Shown here in pieces: positions 1 through 6,202 of a stretch of 8,611 nucleotides of DNA (position 1 is the first letter of the stretch; the number at the start of each line of letters is the position of its first letter). The notes beneath the pieces were generated by a model that saw only the letters and a list, made by a program, of their open reading frames with translations, made no database searches and was not told where the DNA came from. The position numbers and the translations under genes are program-made. This DNA is from Bacteroidales bacterium UBA5433 (lineage in GTDB: Bacteria; Bacteroidota; Bacteroidia; Bacteroidales; UBA932), in contig DIRP01000019.1 of NCBI GenBank assembly GCA_002427525.1, positions 17,060 through 25,670 on the forward strand, written 5' to 3'.

Positions 1-25
1 GAGTGAGGAGTGAGGAGTGAGGAGG
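1..25. repeat. Heptamer tandem repeat GAGTGAG x3 plus partial copy
   Basis: Three perfect head-to-tail copies of GAGTGAG are followed by GAGG, ending directly at the stop codon of the 76-aa gene (stop complement at 26-28). The array touches the window edge, so its true copy number is unknown. On the minus strand it lies immediately downstream of that gene. It could be a variable-number repeat; nothing shows a function. Confidence 0.75.
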
Positions 26-256
26 TTATTGTGTGGAGGTATTGGTGTTGGTGTTTTCCTCTTGTTTTGGTCCTTCTTCCTCTTCTTGTGGAGGTGTATC
101 GTGGATGACTCCGTATTCATCTACGTAAGCCAGCATATCTTCAAATGAATCTTTGGGGGCGTTTTTGCGCTCTTCCCTTCTTTTTTCCTTTTCTTTTCGT
201 TTAGCTCTTTTTTGTTGCTCTATTTGTCTTTTACTAAATGCGTGTTGTTTTGCCAT
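26..256 (-). CDS. Small charged protein resembling the N-terminal tail of Bacteroidota cold-shock proteins
   Basis: This is a complete 76-aa ORF (ATG complement at 254-256, TAA complement at 26-28). Residues 1-33 are extremely basic (many K, R and E, with motifs such as KRKEKEKRREERK). They are followed by FEDMLAYVDEYGVIHDTPP (about residues 38-56), then an acidic stretch EEEEGPKQEE and a low-complexity NTNTNTSTQ tail. From memory of the family, the basic helix plus 'DMxAYVDExGxIxDTPP' segment is the conserved N-terminal region of about 150-aa Bacteroidota cold-shock-domain proteins. The RNA-binding CSD that normally follows is absent here. A role in RNA or ribosome binding is inference from the charge pattern. 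The Asn-Thr tail is encoded by a GGTGTT microsatellite (about 43-54), next to the heptamer repeat after the stop, so the 3' end may be hypervariable. No clear ribosome-binding site is seen. Confidence 0.75.
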   Translation of the reverse strand: MAKQHAFSKRQIEQQKRAKRKEKEKRREERKNAPKDSFEDMLAYVDEYGVIHDTPPQEEEEGPKQEENTNTNTSTQ

Positions 257-360
257 ACGCGTAAGATACGAAAAAAAATGCTAGTAGAAATTAAGTCAAT
301 ATCGCTTTCTTGCATTGAGTAGCTATTTCGTAGATAACAGCTGACCATATCTTGAATTTT

Positions 361-400
361 ACCACAAAAAACCTCAACGAAACACCACAAAAAACATCAA
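361..400. repeat. 17-bp direct repeat, two copies 23 bp apart
   Basis: ACCACAAAAAACCTCAA (361-377) and ACCACAAAAAACATCAA (384-400) match at 16 of 17 positions. They lie in the intergenic region between the 76-aa gene and the ATPase gene, just upstream of the latter's candidate promoter. They could be a tandem regulator site or a simple local duplication. There are only two copies. Confidence 0.7.
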
Positions 401-428
401 TAGAGATGGTTGGTTTAAAAATAATCAA

Positions 429-436
429 TACCTTTG
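429..436 (+). promoter_or_regulatory. Candidate Bacteroidota -7 box for the ATPase gene
   Basis: TACCTTTG is a full match to the TAnnTTTG -7 consensus and ends 26 bases before the ATG at 463. A good -33 TTTG at the usual 19-21 spacing is missing; the nearest TTG (410-412) is 16 bases away. The call rests on the -7 box and position alone. Confidence 0.4.
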
Positions 437-462
437 CCAAGACTTCTTAATAAGATTTCTAT

Positions 463-1752
463 ATGGAATATCTAAAACGAATGGCAGATAAACAGCTGAA
501 AGATAATCTTGAAGCATTTGGGGCTGTATTAATTGAAGGACCAAAATGGTGTGGAAAAACAACAACTGCTATGCAGCAAGCTAATAGTGTTTTGCAATTG
601 CAAGATCCTGACACCAGGGAGGGATATATAGCTACTGCTGCTATCCGCCCTTCGTTACTTTTGGCCGGAAAGACTCCAAGATTGATTGATGAATGGCAAG
701 TGGCACCCACACTTTGGGATGCCGTGAGGGTGATGGTAGATAGGCGGGGTGAAGTTGGGCAGTTTATACTTACAGGTTCAAACAGCGTAGATAAATCGGC
801 AGTCATGCATTCAGGTATAGGAAGGATTGTTCGTATGCAGATGTTTCCTATGAGCTTGTTTGAGTCTAAAGAGTCAAATGGCGCCATCTCGTTATCTGAA
901 CTTTTCAACAATCCCGCATTGGATATCGATGGTATTGATTCTTCCATGACCCTTGAAGACTTGATTTTTGCGGCATGTCGTGGTGGTTGGCCGGCGTCTT
1001 TAAAACCAAGAAAAGCTAATTCTCGTTTATTGATTGCAAGAGACTATGTGAACAGTTTGTGCAAGATGGATATTTCCACTGTCGATAATATCATACGTGA
1101 TGAAACAGTAGCTCGTTTGATTCTTAGATCTTATGCCCGTAATGTGTCCACACTTGCAAAAAAATCGAGTATGCTGAATGATATTCGCGTACAGGCTGAC
1201 ACATTGGCAGAAAATACATTTGATAGTTATGTTAATGCTTTTAGACAATTATTTGTAATACAAGATATTGAAGCATGGAGTCCGGCAATACGATCTGCTA
1301 CGGCCATACGTAGTAGTTTGAAAAGAGGTTTTGTTGACCCCTCAATAGCTGTTGCAGCGCTTGGTTTGACCCCGGAAGCTCTCCAAATGGATCTGAAAAC
1401 ATTTGGATTTATATTTGAAAGCATGTGTATTCGCGATTTAAAAGCTTATTCCCAAGCTCTTGGCAGCTCCATATCTTATTATCATGACCGATATAATTTA
1501 GAGGCAGATGCGGTACTGCATCTGGCAGATGGAAGATATGCCTTGATTGAGTTTAAGTTGGGAGGTAAAGATATTGAAAAAGGAGCAGCCCACTTGCTAG
1601 AGATACAACGTTTGGTAAAAGAATACAACCGGGCAGAAAAACAGGTGAGACTGAGTGAACCTGATCTGTTGATGGTAATCACGGGAGGTCCCATTGCTTA
1701 CTCACGCCCCGATGGTGTGAAGGTGGTACCTCTGGCATGTTTAAGAGATTGA
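463..1752 (+). CDS. AAA_14 / DUF4143 family ATP-binding protein
   Basis: This is a complete 429-aa protein, typical length for the family. The N-terminal AAA domain has a Walker A GPKWCGKTT (residues 26-34, K32), a Walker B RLIDEWQ (D76, E77) and a sensor-like LTGSNS (103-108). The conserved GGWPASL lies at 174-180. The DUF4143 region follows (about 200-365). It ends in a PD-(D/E)XK-like constellation: E319, D349 and the E363-F-K365 motif, all apparently retained. The start 'MEYLKRMADKQL' fits family members that begin a few residues before the 'R..D..L' helix, so ATG 463 is preferred. The biological role of this widespread family is not settled. Nucleic-acid cleavage or a mobile/accessory role would be inference. 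The gene stands alone, convergent with the lipoprotein operon (16-base gap), and no toxin partner is adjacent. Confidence 0.93.
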   Translation: MEYLKRMADKQLKDNLEAFGAVLIEGPKWCGKTTTAMQQANSVLQLQDPDTREGYIATAAIRPSLLLAGKTPRLIDEWQVAPTLWDAVRVMVDRRGEVGQFILTGSNSVDKSAVMHSGIGRIVRMQMFPMSLFESKESNGAISLSELFNNPALDIDGIDSSMTLEDLIFAACRGGWPASLKPRKANSRLLIARDYVNSLCKMDISTVDNIIRDETVARLILRSYARNVSTLAKKSSMLNDIRVQADTLAENTFDSYVNAFRQLFVIQDIEAWSPAIRSATAIRSSLKRGFVDPSIAVAALGLTPEALQMDLKTFGFIFESMCIRDLKAYSQALGSSISYYHDRYNLEADAVLHLADGRYALIEFKLGGKDIEKGAAHLLEIQRLVKEYNRAEKQVRLSEPDLLMVITGGPIAYSRPDGVKVVPLACLRD

Positions 1753-1768
1753 TCCTCTTGTTGTTCTA

Positions 1769-2164
1769 CTACTTCATCAGCTTTACGAAATATTCGTCGT
1801 AAAATTCAAAGCCGCCCAGGTGTCTGATTCTTAGCGTGTCGTTGTGTAGCCGGTAAGGGTATTTTGTGTCGTAATCAACGCCGTAAAGGGTTATGGTTGT
1901 TCTGGATACATGACACTCACGTTCCCAGATCATGTTGCCATAGGCATCGTAGAAGATATAAGTGCCATGGGATGTGAACTCCCTTATGGTCTGGTTTTCC
2001 GGAGTCGGGTATTCTTCTTTATTTCCAAGGTCCTGCGTTTTGACCAACTGCCATTTTCCTTCCAGTCTGTTGTAGAATCTGTCGTCTTTTCCGCAACCTG
2101 TTGTTACTAAGACTAAAGACAAACAAACAAAGTAAAGACATACTTTATTTTGGATATTTCTCAT
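1769..2164 (-). CDS. Small lipocalin-like surface lipoprotein
   Basis: The predicted protein has 131 aa. The ORF extends upstream to 2194, but the ATG at 2162-2164 gives a clean signal peptide (basic MRNIQNK, then hydrophobic CLYFVCLSLVLV) and lipobox TTGC with lipidated C24. An ATG at 2168-2170 is an alternative. Right after the Cys comes GKDD, matching the K-(D/E)2 lipoprotein export signal described for Bacteroidota surface lipoproteins. The mature part begins LEGKWQLVKTQ and continues as alternating beta-like segments (GTYIFYD, TTITLYG, DTLRIRH), as in the lipocalin-like/DUF5004 group of small Bacteroidota lipoproteins; that assignment is moderate. The start lies inside the end of the upstream YD-repeat gene, overlapping by 20 bases. 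Co-transcription and translational coupling are therefore likely. The ligand is unknown. Confidence 0.85.
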   Translation of the reverse strand: MRNIQNKVCLYFVCLSLVLVTTGCGKDDRFYNRLEGKWQLVKTQDLGNKEEYPTPENQTIREFTSHGTYIFYDAYGNMIWERECHVSRTTITLYGVDYDTKYPYRLHNDTLRIRHLGGFEFYDEYFVKLMK

Positions 2165-3041
2165 ATTCATATCGGCTAACACCCCATTCGGCATAACCCC
2201 ATGCCGGTGAGTAGGTGATGTGTTCTATTAAAAGTTTTCCAACAAATTTTTTCTTAAATAAGGCAGGGGTTCCGTGATCTTTAAGTATCCGGATTTCTGT
2301 CAGGTTCTCATACGCATCATAGATGAGTTTTCTGTGCTGTGTCAGATTCCCCAAGAGATCATAATAGAGCTCTTCCGTTGGTAGCGTGCTACTTCCAGTA
2401 TAATTGTGTTCAACCGTTTGGGTTGTTTCGCCTATGTGGTTGAAAATCTCGGTTTTTACTTTGCGCGAACTTTCGTCGTACGTATATTTTGTAGTATGCT
2501 CCAATTCTCCGTTGTACATAAAACACTCCTCAAGAATGAGCAAGTTCAGGTTGTTGTATGTGTATTTGTACTGATGGTGTATGCCACACGAGGCGTCTGT
2601 TTTATATGTGTTTACAAGATTTTCCCCTTCGTATTTAAAATGTTCCGTGCGTATCCAGGTTCCGTCGGCTAAATACAACTTCGTAATCAAATTACCGTTC
2701 TCGTGTGCATAGGTTATATAAGTACCTAAGCGTAAATTTCCAACCTCTCCATCATAAATACTTTCCTTTATTAATACGTTATTCCTGTCATATTCATATG
2801 TTCTGTATGTAAACAGAGTCCTTGGATAACTGTATAACGATTCCTGTACCAGGTTTCCATTCTCTGAATAACTCAACTCCATGAATGTATGGGGTGTAGG
2901 GTCTGACGAACTGCTGTAATTAAGTACCCTGCACAACCTGTAGCTGTCAGGATCCGCCAACAAATGCCGGTACTCATCTTTTGTACAGCCAGGCATAATG
3001 AGCAGGGAAATTGCCAATAGAGGTATAATTTGAGTTTTCAT
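2145..3041 (-). CDS. YD-repeat-like surface lipoprotein
   Basis: This 298-aa protein has a signal peptide MKTQIIPLLAISLLIMPGC with lipidated C19. It is followed by TKDE, which places K21-D22-E23 at +3 to +5, a match to the K-(D/E)2 surface-export signal. The mature protein consists of about nine degenerate repeats of roughly 25 residues. Each has an aromatic strand (YEYD, YITY, FKYE, YKYT, YTYD, LIYD, YEYE), a turn such as ENGNL or LLGNL, and a second strand ending in a short polar loop (about residues 53-295). This resembles the YD/RHS repeat and other Bacteroidota beta-rich repeat lipoproteins. The total size is far below a true RHS toxin shell and there is no C-terminal toxin domain. It is the first gene of an overlapping two-gene operon with the lipocalin-like gene. 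Function is unknown; binding a surface ligand is inference. Confidence 0.88.
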   Translation of the reverse strand: MKTQIIPLLAISLLIMPGCTKDEYRHLLADPDSYRLCRVLNYSSSSDPTPHTFMELSYSENGNLVQESLYSYPRTLFTYRTYEYDRNNVLIKESIYDGEVGNLRLGTYITYAHENGNLITKLYLADGTWIRTEHFKYEGENLVNTYKTDASCGIHHQYKYTYNNLNLLILEECFMYNGELEHTTKYTYDESSRKVKTEIFNHIGETTQTVEHNYTGSSTLPTEELYYDLLGNLTQHRKLIYDAYENLTEIRILKDHGTPALFKKKFVGKLLIEHITYSPAWGYAEWGVSRYEYEKYPK

Positions 3042-3070
3042 ACTGTCTAAATTACTAAATGCAGAGCCTA

Positions 3071-3078
3071 CAAAAATA
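3071..3078 (-). promoter_or_regulatory. Candidate -7 box for the lipoprotein operon
   Basis: On the minus strand the sequence reads TATTTTTG, an exact TAnnTTTG match, ending 29 bases before the ATG at 3041. No good TTTG is seen at the -33 position. The box lies in the shared 189-base divergent intergenic region. Confidence 0.4.
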
Positions 3079-3136
3079 CTGCACTACTTGCTAATAACTT
3101 CCGGGAGGTGTTCCCCGTTCTTTTGGTGCAGCGACC

Positions 3137-3166
3137 TGTGACGGATGTAAAATTTATATATATTTG
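3137..3166 (+). promoter_or_regulatory. Candidate promoter for the PD40 lipoprotein gene
   Basis: TATATTTG (3159-3166) matches TAnnTTTG exactly. TGTG (3137-3140) matches the -33 TTTG at 3 of 4 positions with an 18-base spacer. Transcription from here would give a 5' leader of roughly 57 bases before the ATG at 3231. It points away from the lipoprotein-operon promoter. Confidence 0.45.
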
Positions 3167-3230
3167 TTTTAACGCGTTCCACTAAGCAGTATATGCTAAG
3201 GTTTTGCATTTATGTAATAAAGAAATCATC

Positions 3231-4307
3231 ATGAACGCACATAGAATAACAAGAACAATTACAGCTGCAACGTTGGGTATGGCAGCCGTACTCATGCTTA
3301 CGGGATGTCCCTGGTACAATCCGGACTACAAGTTTGATTTTGAAACTATTATCACAGATGTCCCTGTAAATCTGGAGAAATTGAATACCGAATACGACGA
3401 TTACAACTCTGTAGCTCCTTATTTTTTAGACCGATACGATTTTTATTTTTCCACTAATAGGAACAGAAAAGGAGGTGACTACAATATTGTCTGTTATCCC
3501 CTTGATATATCGTATCATAGGAGGAAAGACACAATCAATATTTCTATGGAAGAGCATCCTGCGCTCAATCTGACGCAAAGGACGCTTTTGGGAAAAGTCA
3601 ACAACCCGGCAGACCAGTTAGGGCCTAATTTTTTGATGTATAGCGGAGATTACCATTATTTCTTTTATGCAGAAAATGAAAGCGGGAATTTTGATATCAA
3701 ATTTGTTTATTCTTCGCAATGGGAAGAATGGGGGGTCAGAGTTTCTCCTCAGCCACCTGAATTTGCAGGGCCTTATGGAGCTACTTTGCTAAACTCGGCC
3801 TATGACGATCTATACCCCACGTTTTACAACAGGGGATCGGAATTGCTTTTTTGCAGCAACCGGGAAGACGGTGAAACGTTTAGCATATACGGGCTGACTA
3901 TAGAAGATGTAGTACGTATCTACGAAAAAGAAGGAGTACCGCTTCATGAGGTACTGATGCGTGAACAGGCCGAGGCAGAAAAGGTGGAAATTCTTTCTGC
4001 TACGGGGAACGACAAATGCCCCTTTGTGCTGGGTAATGTGGTGGTATTTACCTCTGACCGGGAAGGAGGTGCGGGCGGATTTGATCTGTATTATGCAAAA
4101 CTCACGGACGGCCGGTGGGGCACACCCGTGAGCTTTGGCCCTAAAATCAACTCGGCGTATAACGAATACCGGCCCATGCTGGTACACCTGGAAAGAAAAG
4201 TGCTCTTGTTCTTCTCTTCTGACCGTCCGGGAGGCAAAGGCGGGTATGACCTGTACTGTGCCGATGTAAGTGAGCAGATTCCGGAACTTAGTTACTACTA
4301 TTTGTAG
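3231..4307 (+). CDS. PD40 beta-propeller lipoprotein
   Basis: The protein has 358 aa from the ATG at 3231. An in-frame ATG at 3204 would add nine residues ahead of the basic start of the signal peptide and is less likely. The signal peptide MNAHRITRTI-TAATLGMAAVLMLTGC carries lipobox LTGC and lipidated C26. The following PWYNPD has no K-(D/E)2 export signal, so the protein probably faces the periplasm. Five PD40/WD40-like blades can be read, each with a 'P-x-F... (L/F)xFxS(N/D)R...GG(F/Y)DLY' pattern: about 58-91, 131-160, 191-222, 259-291 and 310-346. The last two are clearest (FTSDREGGAGGFDLYYA; FSSDRPGGKGGYDLYCA). Such blades occur in TolB-like proteins and in OmpA-linked Bacteroidota envelope proteins, but no OmpA domain follows here. 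The insertion at about 223-258 is helical and charged. The partner is unknown. Confidence 0.9.
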   Translation: MNAHRITRTITAATLGMAAVLMLTGCPWYNPDYKFDFETIITDVPVNLEKLNTEYDDYNSVAPYFLDRYDFYFSTNRNRKGGDYNIVCYPLDISYHRRKDTINISMEEHPALNLTQRTLLGKVNNPADQLGPNFLMYSGDYHYFFYAENESGNFDIKFVYSSQWEEWGVRVSPQPPEFAGPYGATLLNSAYDDLYPTFYNRGSELLFCSNREDGETFSIYGLTIEDVVRIYEKEGVPLHEVLMREQAEAEKVEILSATGNDKCPFVLGNVVVFTSDREGGAGGFDLYYAKLTDGRWGTPVSFGPKINSAYNEYRPMLVHLERKVLLFFSSDRPGGKGGYDLYCADVSEQIPELSYYYL

Positions 4308-4315
4308 GAAGAATA

Positions 4316-4347
4316 CTGTTTGCAGGTAAACAGACGTTACGTTTACC
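4316..4347. terminator. Overlapping stem-loops between convergent genes
   Basis: Two mutually exclusive hairpins are visible. CTGTTT (4316-4321) pairs with AAACAG (4328-4333). GGTAAAC (4325-4331) pairs with GTTTACC (4341-4347), which overlaps the amidase stop codon. They sit in the 35-base gap between the convergent PD40 and amidase genes, where a bidirectional terminator is expected. Neither has a clear T-run on either strand, so the terminator call is tentative. Confidence 0.4.
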
Positions 4348-5977
4348 GATATGCTGCCGGCAGTTGCCTTACGCGGGTGGCTTGTTCAAAGGCGTATCCG
4401 ATTTTCAGCAATTTAAGTTCTTCAAACGGTCGGGCTACGAATGTCAGGCCTGTAGGTCCGTTTTTTTCTGTATAGCCCATAGGCACGATCATGCACGGGA
4501 AATTGGCTGCTGCTGCATAACTGGCCTCCAGGTTGTCTATGGAAAGGATGATGTCCAGTTGGTATTGGTCCATAGGGGTTTCAAAATAACGCCTGCCTTC
4601 GCTCTGTATTTTTGTTCGTACTTCGTTCAGCTCTTCTTCTGTAAGCTCCAGCACGGCCATTCTTTCAAAGGTTTCTTGTCCGTACGGCACCCTTACCTCG
4701 GGTTCCCGGTTGTTGTGCTCCACAATATCGGCTATGGAGCGGACAGTTATATTCTCCGAAGCGTATTCCATTAAGTAGTTAGCCAGGTCTTTTTTCATGT
4801 CACCGCTCAACAAGGTTCCGAATCCTTGCATGGAAACAGAAACGGGATCAAATACAACGGTAACGCCTCCCAGGGCAGTAAGGATTTCTGCTTGTGCTTT
4901 GTACAGCGGGTTCCCCAGCATACTCTTGTTTACACCAAACCGCAACCCTTCCAGCGGAAGTTGTTCTGCTTCCGCTGCCGTCCGGTCTGCCTGCGGTATA
5001 ATTTCCAGGTACCGGGCATCGTCCGTCATGGCTGCCATGACAATGGCGTTGTCAACTACACAGCCTGTGATAGGACCGGGGGTGTCCAGTGTACTGGCCA
5101 ACGGAATGATGCCACTGCGGTCCAGCAGTCCAACGGTAGGCTTGAGTCCTGCCAGAGAGCTCCGTCCCGAGGGAGACAAAATAGAGCCCGAGGTTTCCGT
5201 GCCCAGGGTAGCAGCTGCGTAACTTGCGGCCATGGCCACTCCGCTCCCGGAGCTGGAGCCGCCCGTATCGTATATTTTACGTCCGTATGCGTTGAGTGTT
5301 TGTCCTCCTACAGCACTGTATCCGTTGGGGCCTATGTCAAATATGTAGTTGGCCCATTCCGTAAGGTTTGTTTTGCCCAGAATGATGCCTCCGTGTGCTT
5401 TGATATTAGTTATAATAGCTGCGTCTTCTGTTATATTATTTTGTAAAACATGCGCCCCGGCTGTGGTGGGCATGCCGGCAACACCTATATTGTCTTTTAC
5501 CAAAATGGGCATTCCGTAAATGGGATGTGAGCCTGAAGCTTTGTCTTTGGCGCGGGCTTCTTTTACGGCGTTGGGGTTGATGGCTATAATGGCATTCAGC
5601 ATTTTTCCCTTATCGTTCTCGTACTTCACAATCCGGTAGAGGTACCATTGTGTAAGTTTTTCATATGTAAGGTCACCAATACGGATGTGCGACTGCAAGG
5701 TGGGAATGTCCTGTCCCAGGATAAGGGGCTTGAGTCTTTCGTACTCTTCTTCCGGGAAGTTGCTGATCTGAGGCTGTACAACTTTCCATAATTCGTTTTT
5801 ATCAGCTACACGGGACTGGATAAGTTTGTAGCGCATGCGAATGAGTTCATGTGTTTGGTTGTCTTCAATTTCCTGACTTTGGTCGTACGGGACCCAGGGT
5901 TCAATGACAGTTTTAGGTGTTTGATTGCATGCAGTAAGCATAAAAAGAATTACTAAGGGTAAATAAAATTTTCTCAT
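4343..5977 (-). CDS. Amidase-signature family lipoprotein
   Basis: The protein has 544 aa from the ATG at 5975-5977. An upstream in-frame ATG at 5990-5992 gives 549 aa, but the later start yields a standard signal peptide, MRKFYLPLVILFMLTAC, with lipobox LTAC. Numbering from the longer form, the Cys is C22. An N-terminal extension runs to about residue 105, followed by the amidase-signature domain. The catalytic Lys is in GMPILVKDN (K166). The Gly/Ser-rich loop is TGGSSSGSG, with S246 as the likely cis-Ser by its spacing of 24 to the nucleophile S270 in ETSGSI. The triad is therefore intact. The family hydrolyses amide bonds (peptide amides, fatty-acid amides, acylamides); the substrate here cannot be read from the sequence. 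No K-(D/E)2 signal follows the Cys (CNQTPK), so a periplasm-facing location is likely. It is monocistronic as seen, convergent with the PD40 gene and divergent from the XRE gene. Confidence 0.95.
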   Translation of the reverse strand: MRKFYLPLVILFMLTACNQTPKTVIEPWVPYDQSQEIEDNQTHELIRMRYKLIQSRVADKNELWKVVQPQISNFPEEEYERLKPLILGQDIPTLQSHIRIGDLTYEKLTQWYLYRIVKYENDKGKMLNAIIAINPNAVKEARAKDKASGSHPIYGMPILVKDNIGVAGMPTTAGAHVLQNNITEDAAIITNIKAHGGIILGKTNLTEWANYIFDIGPNGYSAVGGQTLNAYGRKIYDTGGSSSGSGVAMAASYAAATLGTETSGSILSPSGRSSLAGLKPTVGLLDRSGIIPLASTLDTPGPITGCVVDNAIVMAAMTDDARYLEIIPQADRTAAEAEQLPLEGLRFGVNKSMLGNPLYKAQAEILTALGGVTVVFDPVSVSMQGFGTLLSGDMKKDLANYLMEYASENITVRSIADIVEHNNREPEVRVPYGQETFERMAVLELTEEELNEVRTKIQSEGRRYFETPMDQYQLDIILSIDNLEASYAAAANFPCMIVPMGYTEKNGPTGLTFVARPFEELKLLKIGYAFEQATRVRQLPAAYR

Positions 5978-6000
5978 AAGCTGTAGGTTCATTATGGCAT

Positions 6001-6033
6001 GAAATATAAATATGTAAAATTAATTAAAACAAA
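6001..6033 (-). promoter_or_regulatory. Candidate promoter for the amidase gene
   Basis: On the minus strand TTTG (complement of 6030-6033) is followed after 21 bases by TATATTTC (complement of 6001-6008), one base off TAnnTTTG. A start a few bases downstream would leave almost no leader before the ATG at 5992. This favours the inner ATG at 5977 as the true start. Confidence 0.35.
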
Positions 6034-6052
6034 CAATACCCGGGTCTTTTAT

Positions 6053-6081
6053 TTTACTACGTCGTGTTTTGGCGTAGTAAA
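6053..6081. repeat. Perfect 9-bp inverted repeat in the divergent intergenic region
   Basis: TTTACTACG (6053-6061) and CGTAGTAAA (6073-6081) are perfect inverted arms around 11 bases. Additional C-G and G-T pairs could shrink the loop to five. It lies between the divergent amidase and XRE genes, upstream of both candidate promoters. It may be an operator for the adjacent XRE protein or an RNA hairpin. No T-run follows. Confidence 0.65.
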
Positions 6082-6100
6082 GGTTTAATTTTGGGAAATT

Positions 6101-6150
6101 ACCGATTATTAAATAATTCTAACCGATTACAAAGTAAAACCTACCAAATT
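6101..6150. repeat. 21-bp-phased direct repeats upstream of the XRE gene
   Basis: ACCGATTA occurs at 6101-6108 and again at 6122-6129, exactly 21 bases apart (two helical turns). A weaker third copy, ACCAAATT, begins at 6143, again 21 bases on, with 5 of 8 matches. This same-face spacing is what tandem protein-binding sites often show. Which protein binds, if any, is unknown; the neighbouring XRE product is the obvious candidate. Confidence 0.5.
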
Positions 6151-6184
6151 CAAAATTATGGGAGCTTAAAAGATATAAAATCAG

Positions 6185-6192
6185 TATATTTA
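6185..6192 (+). promoter_or_regulatory. Weak candidate -7 box for the XRE gene
   Basis: TATATTTA is one base off TAnnTTTG and ends 10 bases before the ATG at 6203. That implies a very short leader. No convincing -33 TTTG is seen at the right distance. Confidence 0.25.
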
Positions 6193-6202
6193 AAACACAA
6201 TT

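Noticed and set aside
361..400. Possible CRISPR-like repeat
   Set aside because: There are only two 17-bp units with a 6-bp gap, no spacer-length intervals and no cas genes.
459..947. 162-aa minus-strand ORF
   Set aside because: It lies opposite the well-supported ATPase Walker region; its translation shows no domain or signal and it is explained as a shadow of the coding strand.
1743..1759. Hairpin AAGAG/CTCTT at the ATPase stop codon
   Set aside because: The stem is only five base pairs with no T-run; too weak to call a terminator, although one is expected in this convergent gap.
2145..3041. RHS/polymorphic toxin gene
   Set aside because: It is lipid-anchored, under 300 aa, without a core RHS signature motif, toxin tip or immunity gene.
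3810..4187. 125-aa minus-strand ORF
   Set aside because: It is antisense to the PD40 blades, with no family features or upstream signals.
4797..5446. Two plus-strand ORFs of 141 and 206 aa
   Set aside because: Both are antisense to the amidase catalytic core, overlap each other in different frames, and are Cys/Arg-rich or Ser-rich with no recognisable family.
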